From: Turneriella parva DSM 21527
GTDB lineage: Bacteria > Spirochaetota > Leptospiria > Turneriellales > Turneriellaceae
Length of the DNA: 64,000 nucleotides
NCBI RefSeq assembly: GCF_000266885.1
Contig: NC_018020.1
Coordinates: forward strand, 310,001-374,000
Direction of reading: 5' to 3'
In this document: in pieces, positions 1 through 8,394 of the stretch
Layout of the letters: each line of letters opens with the position of its first letter
Position numbering within the stretch: position 1 is the stretch's first letter
Made by a program: the position numbers and the translations under genes
The notes under the pieces: generated by a model
Told to the model about the DNA's origin: nothing
The model's input: the letters and a program-made list of their open reading frames with translations, nothing else
The model's database searches: none

Positions 1-138
1 GAAAAATTCAGACTCAATGCCGAGAAGACGGCACGGGCTCTCAATGCCGAGGCCAATGCAAAAGAATTGATACGCATCGTGCGGGAGACCCTTGGCAACA
101 AATCCCTACTGCCTGTGCGCAGGAGCAAGAAGAAATGA
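1..138 (+). CDS. C-terminal end of an unidentified protein (truncated by window edge)
   Basis: An open frame runs from base 1 to a TGA at 136-138 and gives 45 residues ending in a basic tail (RRSKKK). Its stop overlaps the ATG of the following acetyltransferase as ATGA, so the two are translationally coupled and in one operon. The fragment is alanine-, asparagine- and lysine-rich and looks helical, like the tail of a sugar-modifying enzyme or glycosyltransferase, but there is too little sequence to name it. The downstream genes suggest polysaccharide biosynthesis. Confidence 0.7.
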   Translation, partial: EKFRLNAEKTARALNAEANAKELIRIVRETLGNKSLLPVRRSKKK

Positions 139-764
139 CCAACCAAGGAATAATTGAAGATCCTCCTTTTGTCCATCCAACTGCTATTGTTGAGGATGGT
201 GCCAAACTCGACGCGGCCGTAAAGGTCTGGCATTTCTGTCACGTTCGCAAAGGCGCACACCTTAAACCAGGTGTATCCATTGCAAGGGATGTCTACGTTG
301 ATGTCGACACTACTATAGGCGAAAATACTCGCATACAGAATGGTGTTAGTATCTACAAGGGTGTAAGTATTGCCGATTGGTGTTTTGTTGGCCCCCACGT
401 GATATTCACAAATGATCAACGCCCAAGGGCAGGCAATCGCAATTGGGAAATCACACCGACGATCCTCGATACCGGGGCCTCGCTTGGGGCCGGGGCGATT
501 GTGCGCTGCGGAGTGACGATCGGAATGTTCGCTATGGCAGGGGCAGGCGCTGTTATCACCAAGTCAATTGAAGAGTTTACGCTGGTCACAGGCTTTCCAG
601 CAAAGCCTATCAGCAAGATTTGCGCCTGTGGCCAATCTATGCTCGACCTTTCGACCGGCCCGGAGTCATATCTACAGCCTTGTTGCAGCCAAAACCTTGA
701 TCCCCGACTGCTGAGAATTGCGCAAATCAGGCTGAGGGAACTCCAAAACCGCGCGGAAGAATAG
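135..764 (+). CDS. Sugar N-acetyltransferase, left-handed beta-helix (WlbB/WbpD-like)
   Basis: A 209-aa protein with hexapeptide repeats over roughly residues 12-150 (for example IGENTRIQNGVSI, LGAGAIVRCGVTIG), the mark of trimeric left-handed beta-helix acyltransferases. The HPTAIVEDGAKL start, the central VIFTNDQRPR segment and the late VTGFPAKPI motif resemble WlbB/WbpD enzymes, which acetylate the 3-amino group of UDP-2-acetamido-3-amino-glucuronate using acetyl-CoA in the cytoplasm. A Cys-containing tail (CACGQ, later CC) follows the helix and could bind metal. The ATG overlaps the preceding stop. The exact substrate is inference from family and from the polysaccharide setting. Confidence 0.85.
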   Translation: MTNQGIIEDPPFVHPTAIVEDGAKLDAAVKVWHFCHVRKGAHLKPGVSIARDVYVDVDTTIGENTRIQNGVSIYKGVSIADWCFVGPHVIFTNDQRPRAGNRNWEITPTILDTGASLGAGAIVRCGVTIGMFAMAGAGAVITKSIEEFTLVTGFPAKPISKICACGQSMLDLSTGPESYLQPCCSQNLDPRLLRIAQIRLRELQNRAEE

Positions 765-794
765 GACAATTATTTAAGAGACAACGAAATACAC

Positions 795-2831
795 ATGTGT
801 GGCATATCCGCGATCTTCTCCAAGAACAATTTCCGGAGCGATGAGTTCATCGCCATGACAGACGTCATCCGCCACCGCGGACCTGACGACGAAGGTTATG
901 CGACTGTCTCAGCAACCGGTAAGATTTCTTTTTTCGCGGGCAAAGATACTCCGGCCGCGTGCCGCTCAGCGAGCCAGAAGAAAAAATATCCCTACTTGCC
1001 TGATGCACGGCTAACCGCAAATAGCCTTTCGACGGCGAAGAAAGGCGAAGGCCAGATAATCGCTGCGTTGGGGCACCGCCGCTTATCGATCGTCGACACC
1101 TCCCCGGCGGGTCACCAGCCGATGACATTTGATAACCGCCTGGCAATTGTCTACAACGGCGAAGTCTATAACCACATTGAACTGCGCAACGAGCTAGAAG
1201 CGCGCGGCCGCCGATTCGTCTCGCACAGTGACACTGAAGTCATACTTCAAGCATACGATGAATGGGGAATCGCCTGTCTCTCAAAATTCAATGGTATGTT
1301 CGCCTTTGTGATCTATGACCTGCGCAACGATCATGTTTTCGCGGCGCGTGACCGTTTTGGCGTAAAGCCACTCTACTACTACAGCTCTGGCGATGCCCTC
1401 GCATTCGCGAGCGAGATCAAACAGTTTACGGTGCTCGAGGGCTGGCAGAGCAAACTGAACAGGCGGCGCGGCTATGATTTTCTGGTCTATGGCATTCATG
1501 AACATACTGACGAAACTTTTTTTGAGAACGTGTTTCAGTTTAGCCCAGGCAGCTTTTTCTACGGAAAGCGGGAGGCTTTACTCGGCAACAACCCCAGAAT
1601 TGACACCTCTAAATGGTATATTTTCCCTGCAGAGAAGAAATTCCGAGGTAGCTTTAATGATGCAGCCGCACAGTTTCACGAACTGCTAAAAGATTCGGTA
1701 CGTTTGCGACTAAGAGCCGATGTGCCGGTAGGTTCATGCCTTTCTGGTGGCATGGATTCTTCGGCAATAGTCTGTGTCATGAATGAATTGCTGAAAGAAC
1801 AAGGGGCACATGCCCTGCAGAAAACATTCTCGGCCTGCGCCAAAGAAAAGGCATTTGACGAACGCGAATTCATTGAAGTCGTCGTAAAGCATACCGGGGT
1901 CAAAGGGCACTATATTTATCCACAACTGAAGGATCTATTTCGAATCTCTGACAAAATTCTTTGGCACCAGGATCAACCGTACGGTTCGACGAGTATTTTC
2001 GCACAGTGGAACGTTTTTGCGCTGGCGCACAAGCACCGCGTCAAAGTGATGCTCGATGGGCAAGGGGCCGATGAACAGCTGGGGGGTTACGCCTCGTACT
2101 TTATGCCGTGGCTCGCAAGCCTCGTGCGTAGCTTTCGCTGGCTGAAACTCGCGCAAGAAGCGAAGGCCCTTCACCAGATTCATGGGGTCAATATGGGGCG
2201 GCTATCCTGGTTTGCCGCCAATACGTTACTGCCCATGCCTGTCCGCTCGTACCTGAAGAAGCATCTACGCGGCGTAAAACTGGCGCCAGACTGGCTTCAT
2301 ATGGAAAGACTGGGTTTTGATGCATACGATCTGCCCCGGCAGCTGGGTATAACCACGAGCAGGTCGATTCGCGACCTGAGCCTTTCGCAGCTCACGGGTT
2401 CGAATCTGCAGATGCTGCTGCATTACGAAGACCGCGACTCGATGGCACATTCTGTCGAGTCGCGCGTACCCTTTCTCGACTACAGACTTGTCGAACATGT
2501 ATATTCATTACCCGATGACTATAAGATCTATAATGGTCGGACCAAGTTTGTCCTCCGCGAAGGGCTCAAGAATGTATTGCCCGAGAAGATTTATTCCCGC
2601 AATTCAAAACTCGGCTTCGCCACGCCTGAAGAAATCTGGGTTCGGCAAGACGCCCCCTACGAGTTTAGAAAGCGTCTGAAGGTGGCAGTCGAAACCAGCG
2701 ATGGGCTGATTGACCCGTCGATTCAAGAATTACTGGAACAACAAATCTCTGGTAGGGCAAGTTTTTCTTTTCTCATTTGGCGCATCTTGTCATTCAGTGA
2801 TTGGCTACGAATATTTAGCGCCCAGATTTAG
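795..2831 (+). CDS. asnB: Asparagine synthase (glutamine-hydrolysing), AsnB type
   Basis: A 678-aa class II glutamine amidotransferase. It begins MCGISAIF, so Cys2 becomes the N-terminal nucleophile after Met removal, followed by RHRGPDDEG and the YNGEVYNH glutaminase motifs. The synthetase half carries the pyrophosphate loop SGGMDSSAI near residue 317 and DGQGADEQLGGY. About 40 extra residues (near 50-90, with a Lys-rich stretch) lie between the RGPDDEG and GHRRLSIVD segments, where typical AsnB enzymes are short. Next to a sugar acetyltransferase and a glycosyltransferase it may amidate a sugar acid in the surface polysaccharide instead of making free asparagine. That role is inference. Confidence 0.92.
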   Translation: MCGISAIFSKNNFRSDEFIAMTDVIRHRGPDDEGYATVSATGKISFFAGKDTPAACRSASQKKKYPYLPDARLTANSLSTAKKGEGQIIAALGHRRLSIVDTSPAGHQPMTFDNRLAIVYNGEVYNHIELRNELEARGRRFVSHSDTEVILQAYDEWGIACLSKFNGMFAFVIYDLRNDHVFAARDRFGVKPLYYYSSGDALAFASEIKQFTVLEGWQSKLNRRRGYDFLVYGIHEHTDETFFENVFQFSPGSFFYGKREALLGNNPRIDTSKWYIFPAEKKFRGSFNDAAAQFHELLKDSVRLRLRADVPVGSCLSGGMDSSAIVCVMNELLKEQGAHALQKTFSACAKEKAFDEREFIEVVVKHTGVKGHYIYPQLKDLFRISDKILWHQDQPYGSTSIFAQWNVFALAHKHRVKVMLDGQGADEQLGGYASYFMPWLASLVRSFRWLKLAQEAKALHQIHGVNMGRLSWFAANTLLPMPVRSYLKKHLRGVKLAPDWLHMERLGFDAYDLPRQLGITTSRSIRDLSLSQLTGSNLQMLLHYEDRDSMAHSVESRVPFLDYRLVEHVYSLPDDYKIYNGRTKFVLREGLKNVLPEKIYSRNSKLGFATPEEIWVRQDAPYEFRKRLKVAVETSDGLIDPSIQELLEQQISGRASFSFLIWRILSFSDWLRIFSAQI

Positions 2832-2928
2832 ACCAATGCGGTAACATTCTCTTGATTTCTAATACGCGCTCGCTCGGTAAATTTTTCGAAACATGTTCCA
2901 CTGCATCCAGTCTTCCTGAAAAATATAG

Positions 2929-4239
2929 GTGTCCATGAAAAAAAATGTGCTCTACCTGACCTGGGGAGAGGACCTGCTCACCAGCGGCATTTTGGAAAAC
3001 CAGGTCATTAACCAGCTGATTACGACGCGCCGCGTTTTTCCCCAGGTTTCATACTCTTTTCTCTGCGCTATGCCAGTCTTCTGGAAGAAACGGCATCGCG
3101 CGCAGGCGCAAATCCTGCACGAAAAGATTGATCGCTTGGAAAAAGCAGGAATCCACGTAAAAGTTGTCTACTATTGGCTGCCAGTGCGGGCACGCTACAT
3201 GGCAATAGTGCTGCACCCGCTATTCATCGCAGCATTCTTCTTCTGGCTGAAACAGATCACCAATATCTGCAGGCGTCAAGAAATCCATCTCATCCATGCC
3301 AGGGCATATACTGGCGCCATTGTGGCGGCGGCCGCGAAAAAATTGCTTCGTTTGAAGGTCCCGCTCGTGTTCGATACACGCGGACTCTACGTCGATGAAC
3401 TGCTGCAGCTGGGTTTCCTCAGAGAGGGCAGCTGGTGGCACCGGCAATGGAAAAGGGCGGAGCGCACCACGTATGCCTGCTCAGCCAGTATCATCACCGT
3501 CAGCGAGCCGTTTTCTGAATACGTACGCGAACATTTCTCACTACCTGTCGACAAAGTTCAGACGATTTTCACCAGTGTTGATTCGGACGTATTCACACCT
3601 TCAGTAAAGATCGCCAATGCGCGAATGAGGAGACTTAAGATTGCCGCGCCGGTACTCGCGTATTGCGGAGATCTGGGTGGCAGTAGCTGGCATAGTACTG
3701 CGTCATTGTTTGCCTTATTTGGGCAAGTGCGCCGCAAGTTCAGGAAAGCCAGCCTGCTGGTTATCTCTCCGGCAAGCAGAGAGAGTATTGATCGAGAAGT
3801 GCTGACGCATTTTCCTGACAGAAGAAATGAGCTCATGGCTAATTGCCGGTTTATGCGGACCTACAACGCCAGGGAAACCGCTGCGGCCCTTTCACAGGCA
3901 GACTTTGGAGTATTCAGCTACCACGATTCTGCTAACCGCGGCCCGCGGCACTTGCAGGAAATTGTACTCGGTTCAAAAACGGGCGAATACCTGGCAGCCG
4001 GCCTGCCGATTTTGGTCAACCATACAGCCAAAGCTGCTGCTGCAATAGTTAGAGACCATAGATTGGGAATAGCCTATAATATAGGCGACGTGAAATCATT
4101 GCATCGGCAGTTAGGCGGCCTGGTGAAGCAATGGTCTGCATATTCGCAGCGCTCCCGCAAGTATGCCCTGAATCATTTTGAGGCAGCTAGTATAGCACGA
4201 TCGCACCGCTTAATCTATGAGAGACTAAGCAAGCCCTGA
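2929..4239 (+). CDS. Glycosyltransferase, GT4/GT-B type
   Basis: A 436-aa protein with a GT-B layout: an N-terminal Rossmann half with LIHARAYTGAI and VFDTRGLYVDEL, a linker with ITVSEPFSEYV, and a C-terminal half with GSKTGEYLAAGLPILVN, the E-x7-G signature region of GT4 retaining transferases. A hydrophobic stretch near residues 85-105 could associate with the membrane. The frame opens with GTG at 2929; the ATG at 2935 is an equally good start, and neither has a strong Shine-Dalgarno sequence. It lies 97 bp after asnB and just before an unknown gene. Donor and acceptor sugars cannot be read from the sequence. Confidence 0.85.
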   Translation: MSMKKNVLYLTWGEDLLTSGILENQVINQLITTRRVFPQVSYSFLCAMPVFWKKRHRAQAQILHEKIDRLEKAGIHVKVVYYWLPVRARYMAIVLHPLFIAAFFFWLKQITNICRRQEIHLIHARAYTGAIVAAAAKKLLRLKVPLVFDTRGLYVDELLQLGFLREGSWWHRQWKRAERTTYACSASIITVSEPFSEYVREHFSLPVDKVQTIFTSVDSDVFTPSVKIANARMRRLKIAAPVLAYCGDLGGSSWHSTASLFALFGQVRRKFRKASLLVISPASRESIDREVLTHFPDRRNELMANCRFMRTYNARETAAALSQADFGVFSYHDSANRGPRHLQEIVLGSKTGEYLAAGLPILVNHTAKAAAAIVRDHRLGIAYNIGDVKSLHRQLGGLVKQWSAYSQRSRKYALNHFEAASIARSHRLIYERLSKP

Positions 4240-4255
4240 AAACAGTAGTCTGCGC

Positions 4256-5017
4256 ATGGATATCAGAATTTCGCAAATTTACTATGACCCGGCTCAACTG
4301 CCCACGCTGGAAAAGGCATTTGTCCCCTTTGACAATACTGAAAACCCCAATCGCGAGTTTGCCGAATATTACATTTTTGAAAAGGAATATGCATCGGGCA
4401 AGATCCTGCCCGACGCGCACGTAGGTTACGTTTCCTGGAAGTTTGGCGCCAAAACCCGCCTGTCGGGCGATAAGTTTTTGAATTTCATTGAGGCAAATCC
4501 TGGCTATGACGTTTATTTCATCAATCCTTTTCCTTTGCAGGTGAAATTCTTCTGCAACCTTTGGCTGCAGGGTGAATTTTATCATCCAGGAATTCTTGAG
4601 CTGGCACAGGGCATTTTCAGGGCAGCGGGCTACCCCAACCAACTGGCGAAAGAGATCCATGACAGCTCGACAGCACTCTACTGCAATTACTGGGTAGGCA
4701 ACCGCAGATTCTGGGATACCTATATGGATTTCGTTCAACCCTTGGTGAATATACTCAGGAGCGGGTTGGGCGAAGCGGAAAAACAAAAGTTGCACTCGAT
4801 TGCAGACCACGGTAATGACTTCTCTTTCATCGCCTTCATCATCGAACGCTTGTTCACAACGTTGCTAAATTCCAATACCAGCATTCGTCACCTCGCCTAC
4901 CGTCATAGCTACGCGGATATTCGCAGAAAATACGGTCACGCAGGTGCTGTTATCCATAAGATCTTTCCTGACAACAGCCGGATTTTGAACTGCGCGTATA
5001 GCTGGCTAAAAAAATAG
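4256..5017 (+). CDS. Unknown protein of the polysaccharide cluster
   Basis: A 253-aa soluble protein rich in aromatic residues, with no signal peptide and no membrane segment. Recognisable stretches are AFVPFDNTENPN near the N-terminus, HVGYVSWKFGAKT, and NPGYDVYFINPFP followed by NLWLQGEFYHPG. I have the impression that proteins with this pattern occur in O-antigen and capsule loci, but I cannot name a family or reaction. It starts 16 bp after the glycosyltransferase stop and is probably co-transcribed. A transferase or glycan-modifying role is a guess from position only. Confidence 0.75.
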   Translation: MDIRISQIYYDPAQLPTLEKAFVPFDNTENPNREFAEYYIFEKEYASGKILPDAHVGYVSWKFGAKTRLSGDKFLNFIEANPGYDVYFINPFPLQVKFFCNLWLQGEFYHPGILELAQGIFRAAGYPNQLAKEIHDSSTALYCNYWVGNRRFWDTYMDFVQPLVNILRSGLGEAEKQKLHSIADHGNDFSFIAFIIERLFTTLLNSNTSIRHLAYRHSYADIRRKYGHAGAVIHKIFPDNSRILNCAYSWLKK

Positions 5018-5081
5018 CAGACACCATACCGCTCAGCCTCTTTCGCCTTGTCCGCTTGATCCGAGCATCTATACTGTTCTA

Positions 5082-5393
5082 ATGGACGAAGAGCGCTTTC
5101 GCCGCGAAATTGCCGAGCTCAAAGAGCGCGAAAAAAAGTTACGCTCTTCGAATAAGAAACAAACCGAGTCGACCGACGAGTCGCAAAATCGCTCGAATGC
5201 GATGCGCTACACCTGGCTCGGCGCCGAATTTGCCGCAATCTTTTTTGGTTTTGTCTGGGGTGGGCAATGGCTCGACGCAAGGTTCGGCACCAAACCTTGG
5301 CTCGTACTCGTGGGCATCTGCGTCGGTTTCAGCATTGCGCTCTACCGGCTGATTTTTGTCGCGAAGAAACTCGGCGAAGCTGACGACGAATAG
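5082..5393 (+). CDS. AtpI/AtpZ-like F0F1-ATPase accessory membrane protein
   Basis: A 103-aa protein with a charged N-terminal region (about 1-40, likely coiled coil) and two membrane segments (about 45-65 and 70-92), with GGQWLDARFGTKPW between them. This matches the short AtpI/AtpZ-type proteins that precede ATP synthase operons and assist c-ring assembly or Mg/Ca transport. No atp genes lie in this window, so it is detached from its usual neighbours; ispE starts 4 bp downstream. The identification rests on length, topology and the GGxWLD pattern. Confidence 0.7.
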   Translation: MDEERFRREIAELKEREKKLRSSNKKQTESTDESQNRSNAMRYTWLGAEFAAIFFGFVWGGQWLDARFGTKPWLVLVGICVGFSIALYRLIFVAKKLGEADDE

Positions 5394-5397
5394 ATGC

Positions 5398-6441
5398 ATG
5401 GCGCAGCAGCACCTGATGCATACTGTTTTTGCCCCGGCGAAGATTAATCTCGGCCTTCGCATCACCGGCCGGTTTGCCAACGGCTACCACCGCCTCGAAT
5501 CGTTGTTTGTGCCCGTGTCGCTGTTCGACCGCATCGAAGTGAGGCTCTCAGCGGCCGACCGCGTTCAACATATCTGGCCGATTGGCGAACCTACGCCCAA
5601 ACGCCGGCTGCTGTCTCTGGGGGCGCTCAAGAACCCCTTGCTATGGAAAACCATAGCTCTGGTGCGAGAGAGGCTGCGCGACCATGCGGATTTAGAATTG
5701 CCGCGCGTTGCGGTCACGGTCGATAAACGTATTCCCTCGCCTTCAGGGCTGGGCGGCGCTTCGTCAGATGCGGCTGCGCTGATTCAGGCGCTATGCCTCG
5801 TGGCAAAAGCCGCGGCGCCCGACAAAAGCGCGCAGATTAATGAGGCTTTGCAATCCGACTTATTTCTCAAAGAAACCACACAGCTCGGGGCCGACGTACC
5901 CTATTTTTGGCGCTACGGCCTTGAGGCTCGGGCAGCGATGCTCAACGGCATTGGCCACGAACTTGCGGCACTCGAAATCAATAACATAGGGGGATTTCTC
6001 TGCGTACCGCCATTCGGCTTTTCGACAGAACGCATGTTCGCGCACGTGCGAAGCCTGCCATTGCCCACCGCCGAGGCGACAGGCGGCGAATCTGCCGCAT
6101 CTAAATTGGCTTTACGCCTCAGCGAAATTCCCTATTCGGACGAGGTCGTCTTTGGTGTGAAATTCGTGCAAAACGATTTTGACCGGGCTGCGGCAGCGGT
6201 TTTCCCGAATGAAAGCCGGTTGCTGGCGCAGGCAAAGGTGGCGATTGCCCGAACGGTGAACCAGTTCTTCGGTTCGGGTTTTGTAGTCGGAATGTCAGGT
6301 TCAGGGGCAGCGCTATTTGCCGCCACAGAAACACCGGTTTCGCAAACGATGCTGGCAGCGTATTCGGGTGTGCTTCGCGCACGCCTCGGCCGCGACTGGC
6401 GTGTATTTACTTTTTCTACGGCGGGCTTACGCCCGCCGTAG
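5398..6441 (+). CDS. ispE: 4-diphosphocytidyl-2-C-methyl-D-erythritol kinase
   Basis: A GHMP kinase of the MEP isoprenoid pathway that phosphorylates CDP-ME in the cytoplasm. The N-terminal substrate motif FAPAKINLGL, the ATP-binding loop SPSGLGGASSDAAA and the late glycine motif MSGSGAALFA are all present. The open frame reaches back to 5356 inside the preceding gene. I place the start at ATG 5398, 4 bp after the preceding stop; ATG 5416 is an alternative that puts the conserved AKINL motif nearer the usual distance. The protein is 347 aa, longer than a typical IspE of about 290, with extra segments before the GHMP loop and after the middle. The last codons are part of a transcription terminator hairpin. 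Confidence 0.93.
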   Translation: MAQQHLMHTVFAPAKINLGLRITGRFANGYHRLESLFVPVSLFDRIEVRLSAADRVQHIWPIGEPTPKRRLLSLGALKNPLLWKTIALVRERLRDHADLELPRVAVTVDKRIPSPSGLGGASSDAAALIQALCLVAKAAAPDKSAQINEALQSDLFLKETTQLGADVPYFWRYGLEARAAMLNGIGHELAALEINNIGGFLCVPPFGFSTERMFAHVRSLPLPTAEATGGESAASKLALRLSEIPYSDEVVFGVKFVQNDFDRAAAAVFPNESRLLAQAKVAIARTVNQFFGSGFVVGMSGSGAALFAATETPVSQTMLAAYSGVLRARLGRDWRVFTFSTAGLRPP

Positions 6442-6447
6442 AAAAAG
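6410..6447 (+). terminator. Perfect 17-bp hairpin overlapping the ispE stop codon
   Basis: Arms 6410-6426 and 6431-6447 are exact reverse complements with loop TTAC, and both end in a five-base A/T tract. The left arm encodes the last ispE residues. The hairpin separates ispE from the tRNA-Gln that starts 5 bp later, so it probably ends the ispE transcript. Confidence 0.8.
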
Positions 6448-6451
6448 CTAT

Positions 6452-6523
6452 TGGGCCGTAGCCAAGTGGTAAGGCAGCGGATTTTGATTCCGCCATGCGA
6501 AGGTTCGACCCCTTCCGGCCCAG
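6452..6523 (+). tRNA. trnQ: tRNA-Gln (UUG anticodon)
   Basis: A complete 72-nt cloverleaf. The acceptor stem TGGGCCG pairs with CGGCCCA, followed by discriminator G. The anticodon stem GCGGA/TCCGC encloses the loop TTTTGAT with anticodon TTG at 6484-6486. The T arm is GAAGG TTCGACC CCTTC. CCA is not encoded. The window also holds gatA, so charging through Glu-tRNA(Gln) amidation is plausible. Confidence 0.97.
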
Positions 6524-6525
6524 CA

Positions 6526-6646
6526 ATAGGTTTGCCTCCAAAGCATGCCTTCCTAGTGCGACGCAGGCAGCGAAGCGCTTTAGCAGGCGTTTGGCATAGC
6601 CAAGCGCCGAGGCCTGCGACGCACGGCATGCGACGGGGCAAACCAT
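6526..6646. repeat. Large cloverleaf-like palindrome after tRNA-Gln
   Basis: About 120 bp fold as nested inverted repeats: GGTTTGCC with GGCAAACC at the ends, then GCATGCC with GGCATGC, GTGCG with CGCAC, CGCAGGC with GCCTGCG, and an inner 10-bp hairpin (GGCGTTTGGC, loop ATA, GCCAAGCGCC) with one G-T pair. The segment GCGCTTTAGCAG, hairpin, CGAGGC recurs in the palindrome at 15709-15848 with a different hairpin between. It could be a structured RNA or a DNA element of a dispersed repeat family. Confidence 0.8.
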
Positions 6647-6654
6647 ATGACCTG

Positions 6655-6678
6655 AAAACCGCCTTCGGCGGTTTTTTT
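6655..6678 (+). terminator. Intrinsic terminator
   Basis: Stem ACCGCC/GGCGGT with loop TTC, preceded by A residues and followed by seven T residues. It is a textbook rho-independent terminator closing the tRNA-Gln/palindrome transcript ahead of vapBC. Confidence 0.88.
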
Positions 6679-6701
6679 GTGGGCTTTTTTCTGGCCTTAT
6701 A

Positions 6702-6723
6702 GCCATATAGATGGTAATATGGC
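6702..6723. promoter_or_regulatory. Probable VapB operator palindrome
   Basis: GCCATAT and ATATGGC lie 8 bases apart immediately upstream of the vapB start codon at 6727. Ribbon-helix-helix antitoxins commonly repress their own operon through such palindromes. This is assigned by position and symmetry only. Confidence 0.5.
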
Positions 6724-6726
6724 CCT

Positions 6727-6993
6727 ATGAAGACGACGATCCAGATTCCCGATGATATCTGGCGAAAGCTGAATATTGAGGCGGCCGAAAATCACCAGAA
6801 GGGTTTTTCGGGCATAGTCGCAGAGGCAGTTGAAAGCTACCTGAAGCGAAAAGATCGGGCACGTCATTTGAACGAGCGGCGAAAACGCAGGCAAATTGCG
6901 GGTGAACTTTTTGGGTCCCTGAGCTCAGCAGAAGCTGTAGACGAACTCAGCAATTTGCGCGAACGTCGAAAACAATGGCACACAAATTCGTAG
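6727..6993 (+). CDS. vapB: VapB-type antitoxin, ribbon-helix-helix
   Basis: An 88-aa protein starting MKTTIQIPDDIW, the beta strand and first helix of a ribbon-helix-helix DNA-binding fold, with GFSGIVAEAVESYL as the second helix. The basic, Arg-rich C-terminal half would wrap the toxin. It overlaps the PIN-domain gene by 19 bp, the usual coupling in a type II toxin-antitoxin pair. Expected role: neutralise VapC and repress the operon at the palindrome just upstream. Confidence 0.85.
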   Translation: MKTTIQIPDDIWRKLNIEAAENHQKGFSGIVAEAVESYLKRKDRARHLNERRKRRQIAGELFGSLSSAEAVDELSNLRERRKQWHTNS

Positions 6994-7376
6994 CCGACAC
7001 ATCAATACTGATCGAATTCTTTCGAGGCGCGCCAGAAGTCAGTTTCATTGCAGAGTCCTTCGAAGAAGGAAATATTTGTATCCCTTCTATAGTACGCTAC
7101 GAGCTGCTGTGCGGCGTAAAATCTGCGAAACACCGAGAGCAAAGGTTGCGATTTTTTGAAGCATGCCAGATGATCGATTTGACACCCGCCATCGCAGACC
7201 GGGCTGCTGAAATCTACTCTGCACTCAGAGAGCGGGGCAAGACACTTGATCACGAAGATATTTGGATCGCAGCGACGGCTCTCGAACACGACCTGCCGGT
7301 TGCAACGCTTAATTTACGCCATTTTGAAGCCATTGCTTACATTCCAAAACGAAGTGCGATAGGGCTGCGAAAGTAG
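6975..7376 (+). CDS. vapC: VapC-type PIN-domain toxin with an IS-derived C-terminus
   Basis: A 133-aa PIN-domain RNase. The acidic residues expected for Mg binding are visible: Asp in VADTS (residue 8), Glu in YELLCG (about 43) and Asp in DHEDIW (about 96). Such toxins cleave tRNA or rRNA when free of antitoxin. The last residues after HFEAIAY (IPKRSAIGLRK) are encoded by the left end of the IS30-family element that begins at 7341, so the natural C-terminus has been replaced. Without the IS the frame would stop soon after HFEAIAY (LP, stop), so the exchange is short and the catalytic core is untouched. Whether it is active cannot be judged. Confidence 0.88.
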   Translation: MAHKFVADTSILIEFFRGAPEVSFIAESFEEGNICIPSIVRYELLCGVKSAKHREQRLRFFEACQMIDLTPAIADRAAEIYSALRERGKTLDHEDIWIAATALEHDLPVATLNLRHFEAIAYIPKRSAIGLRK

Positions 7377-8302
7377 ACCTCGGCCGGGGTTCGGTAATTC
7401 AGCCGCTTGCGTGGTCGGTTATTTAGTAATTTAAGCGCTGCGTCAACCTGTTCCTGGTCGATGCGCCGAAAATCTGTGCCTTTGGGAAAAGACTCGCGCA
7501 GCAGGCCGTTCGTGTTTTCGTTCGTACCTCTCTGCCATGGCGAGCCGGGGTCACAAAAGTAGATGCCGCAGTTCAGCACTTGCTGCAGGTCGCGGTAGCC
7601 ACTCATCTCGGTGCCCCGATCGTAAATGATACCCCGCAGCCGTTCGTTATCGATGTCGGCGAATAGGTCGCGCGCTGCAGCGTTAAACTGTGTCACCAAT
7701 TTGCGCTCCAGTTTCGCCGCGAGCAAGTAACGCGAATGCCTTTCGACGAAAGTTGCAATCTGCCCGGTGCCCATTTTACCCTCGACCAAATCGCCCTCCC
7801 AGTAGCCGGGTTTGCGTCGCGTCAAAGCTTCGGCTGGCAGGTCGTGAATGCGAAAAAACCCTTTGTTTTCAGCCTCAATCCTCACTTTGCGCTTGTATGG
7901 TTTGCCTTTGCGGCGCAGGCACAGGCGATAAAAATTCGATGTGCCGGATTTCTTGCGCACATGATTGTAAATCGTCTGCATGCAGACACCGTCGAAACGT
8001 TCTAGGCGCATGCGGCCTGCGATCTGTTCTGGTGACAGCGTCGACTTGAGCGATGCTCCGATCTCTGACCAAAGCTCTGGTGTAACCTTCGCGGCGTTGG
8101 TATTAGTCTGGCGCTTTCGCGCCTCGTCTCTGGCGCACCGCGCGCTGTAATGTCGTGGCATTGAATTACGCCGAATCTCTCGAAAAATAGTGCTCGGGTG
8201 TCGCTTAAGATTTCTGGCGATTTGGCTGGCCTTGAGGCCCTCAGCAAGGCTTTCTTCTATACGCAGTCTTTCATCATTTGATAGTTGAACGTAGGGTCGC
8301 AT
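7337..8302 (-). CDS. IS30-family transposase
   Basis: A 321-aa DDE transposase with an N-terminal helix-turn-helix (LSNDERLRIEESLAEG, QIARNLKRHPSTIFREI) typical of IS30. The catalytic triad is visible as Asp in GYWEGDLVEG, Asp in IIYDRGTEM and Glu in NENTNGLLRE. I chose ATG 8302, which has GGAG seven bases upstream; a TTG at 8335 would add 11 residues. The stop codon (7337-7339) lies just outside the left inverted repeat, in former vapC DNA, so the enzyme borrows its stop from the target while vapC borrows its stop from the IS. The gene is intact and could be active. Confidence 0.92.
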   Translation of the reverse strand: MRPYVQLSNDERLRIEESLAEGLKASQIARNLKRHPSTIFREIRRNSMPRHYSARCARDEARKRQTNTNAAKVTPELWSEIGASLKSTLSPEQIAGRMRLERFDGVCMQTIYNHVRKKSGTSNFYRLCLRRKGKPYKRKVRIEAENKGFFRIHDLPAEALTRRKPGYWEGDLVEGKMGTGQIATFVERHSRYLLAAKLERKLVTQFNAAARDLFADIDNERLRGIIYDRGTEMSGYRDLQQVLNCGIYFCDPGSPWQRGTNENTNGLLRESFPKGTDFRRIDQEQVDAALKLLNNRPRKRLNYRTPAEVYFRSPIALRFGM

Positions 8303-8394
8303 CCGGGGGCTCCGTGGTCGTTTTTCGCAAATCAACCTCGAAACCCGGGAGCGGCCTTACATTACTTTATCCCTTTCGCACTTCGTTTTGGAAT
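7341..8394. mobile_element. IS30-family insertion sequence, 1054 bp, apparently complete
   Basis: Terminal inverted repeats of about 24 bp, starting ATTCCAAAACGAAGTGCGA at 7341 and mirrored at 8371-8394, differ at only one position (base 20). One transposase gene fills the element on the minus strand. Size, single ORF and DDE enzyme fit IS30. No clear target duplication is visible beyond at most one base. It sits in the 3' end of vapC. Confidence 0.88.
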
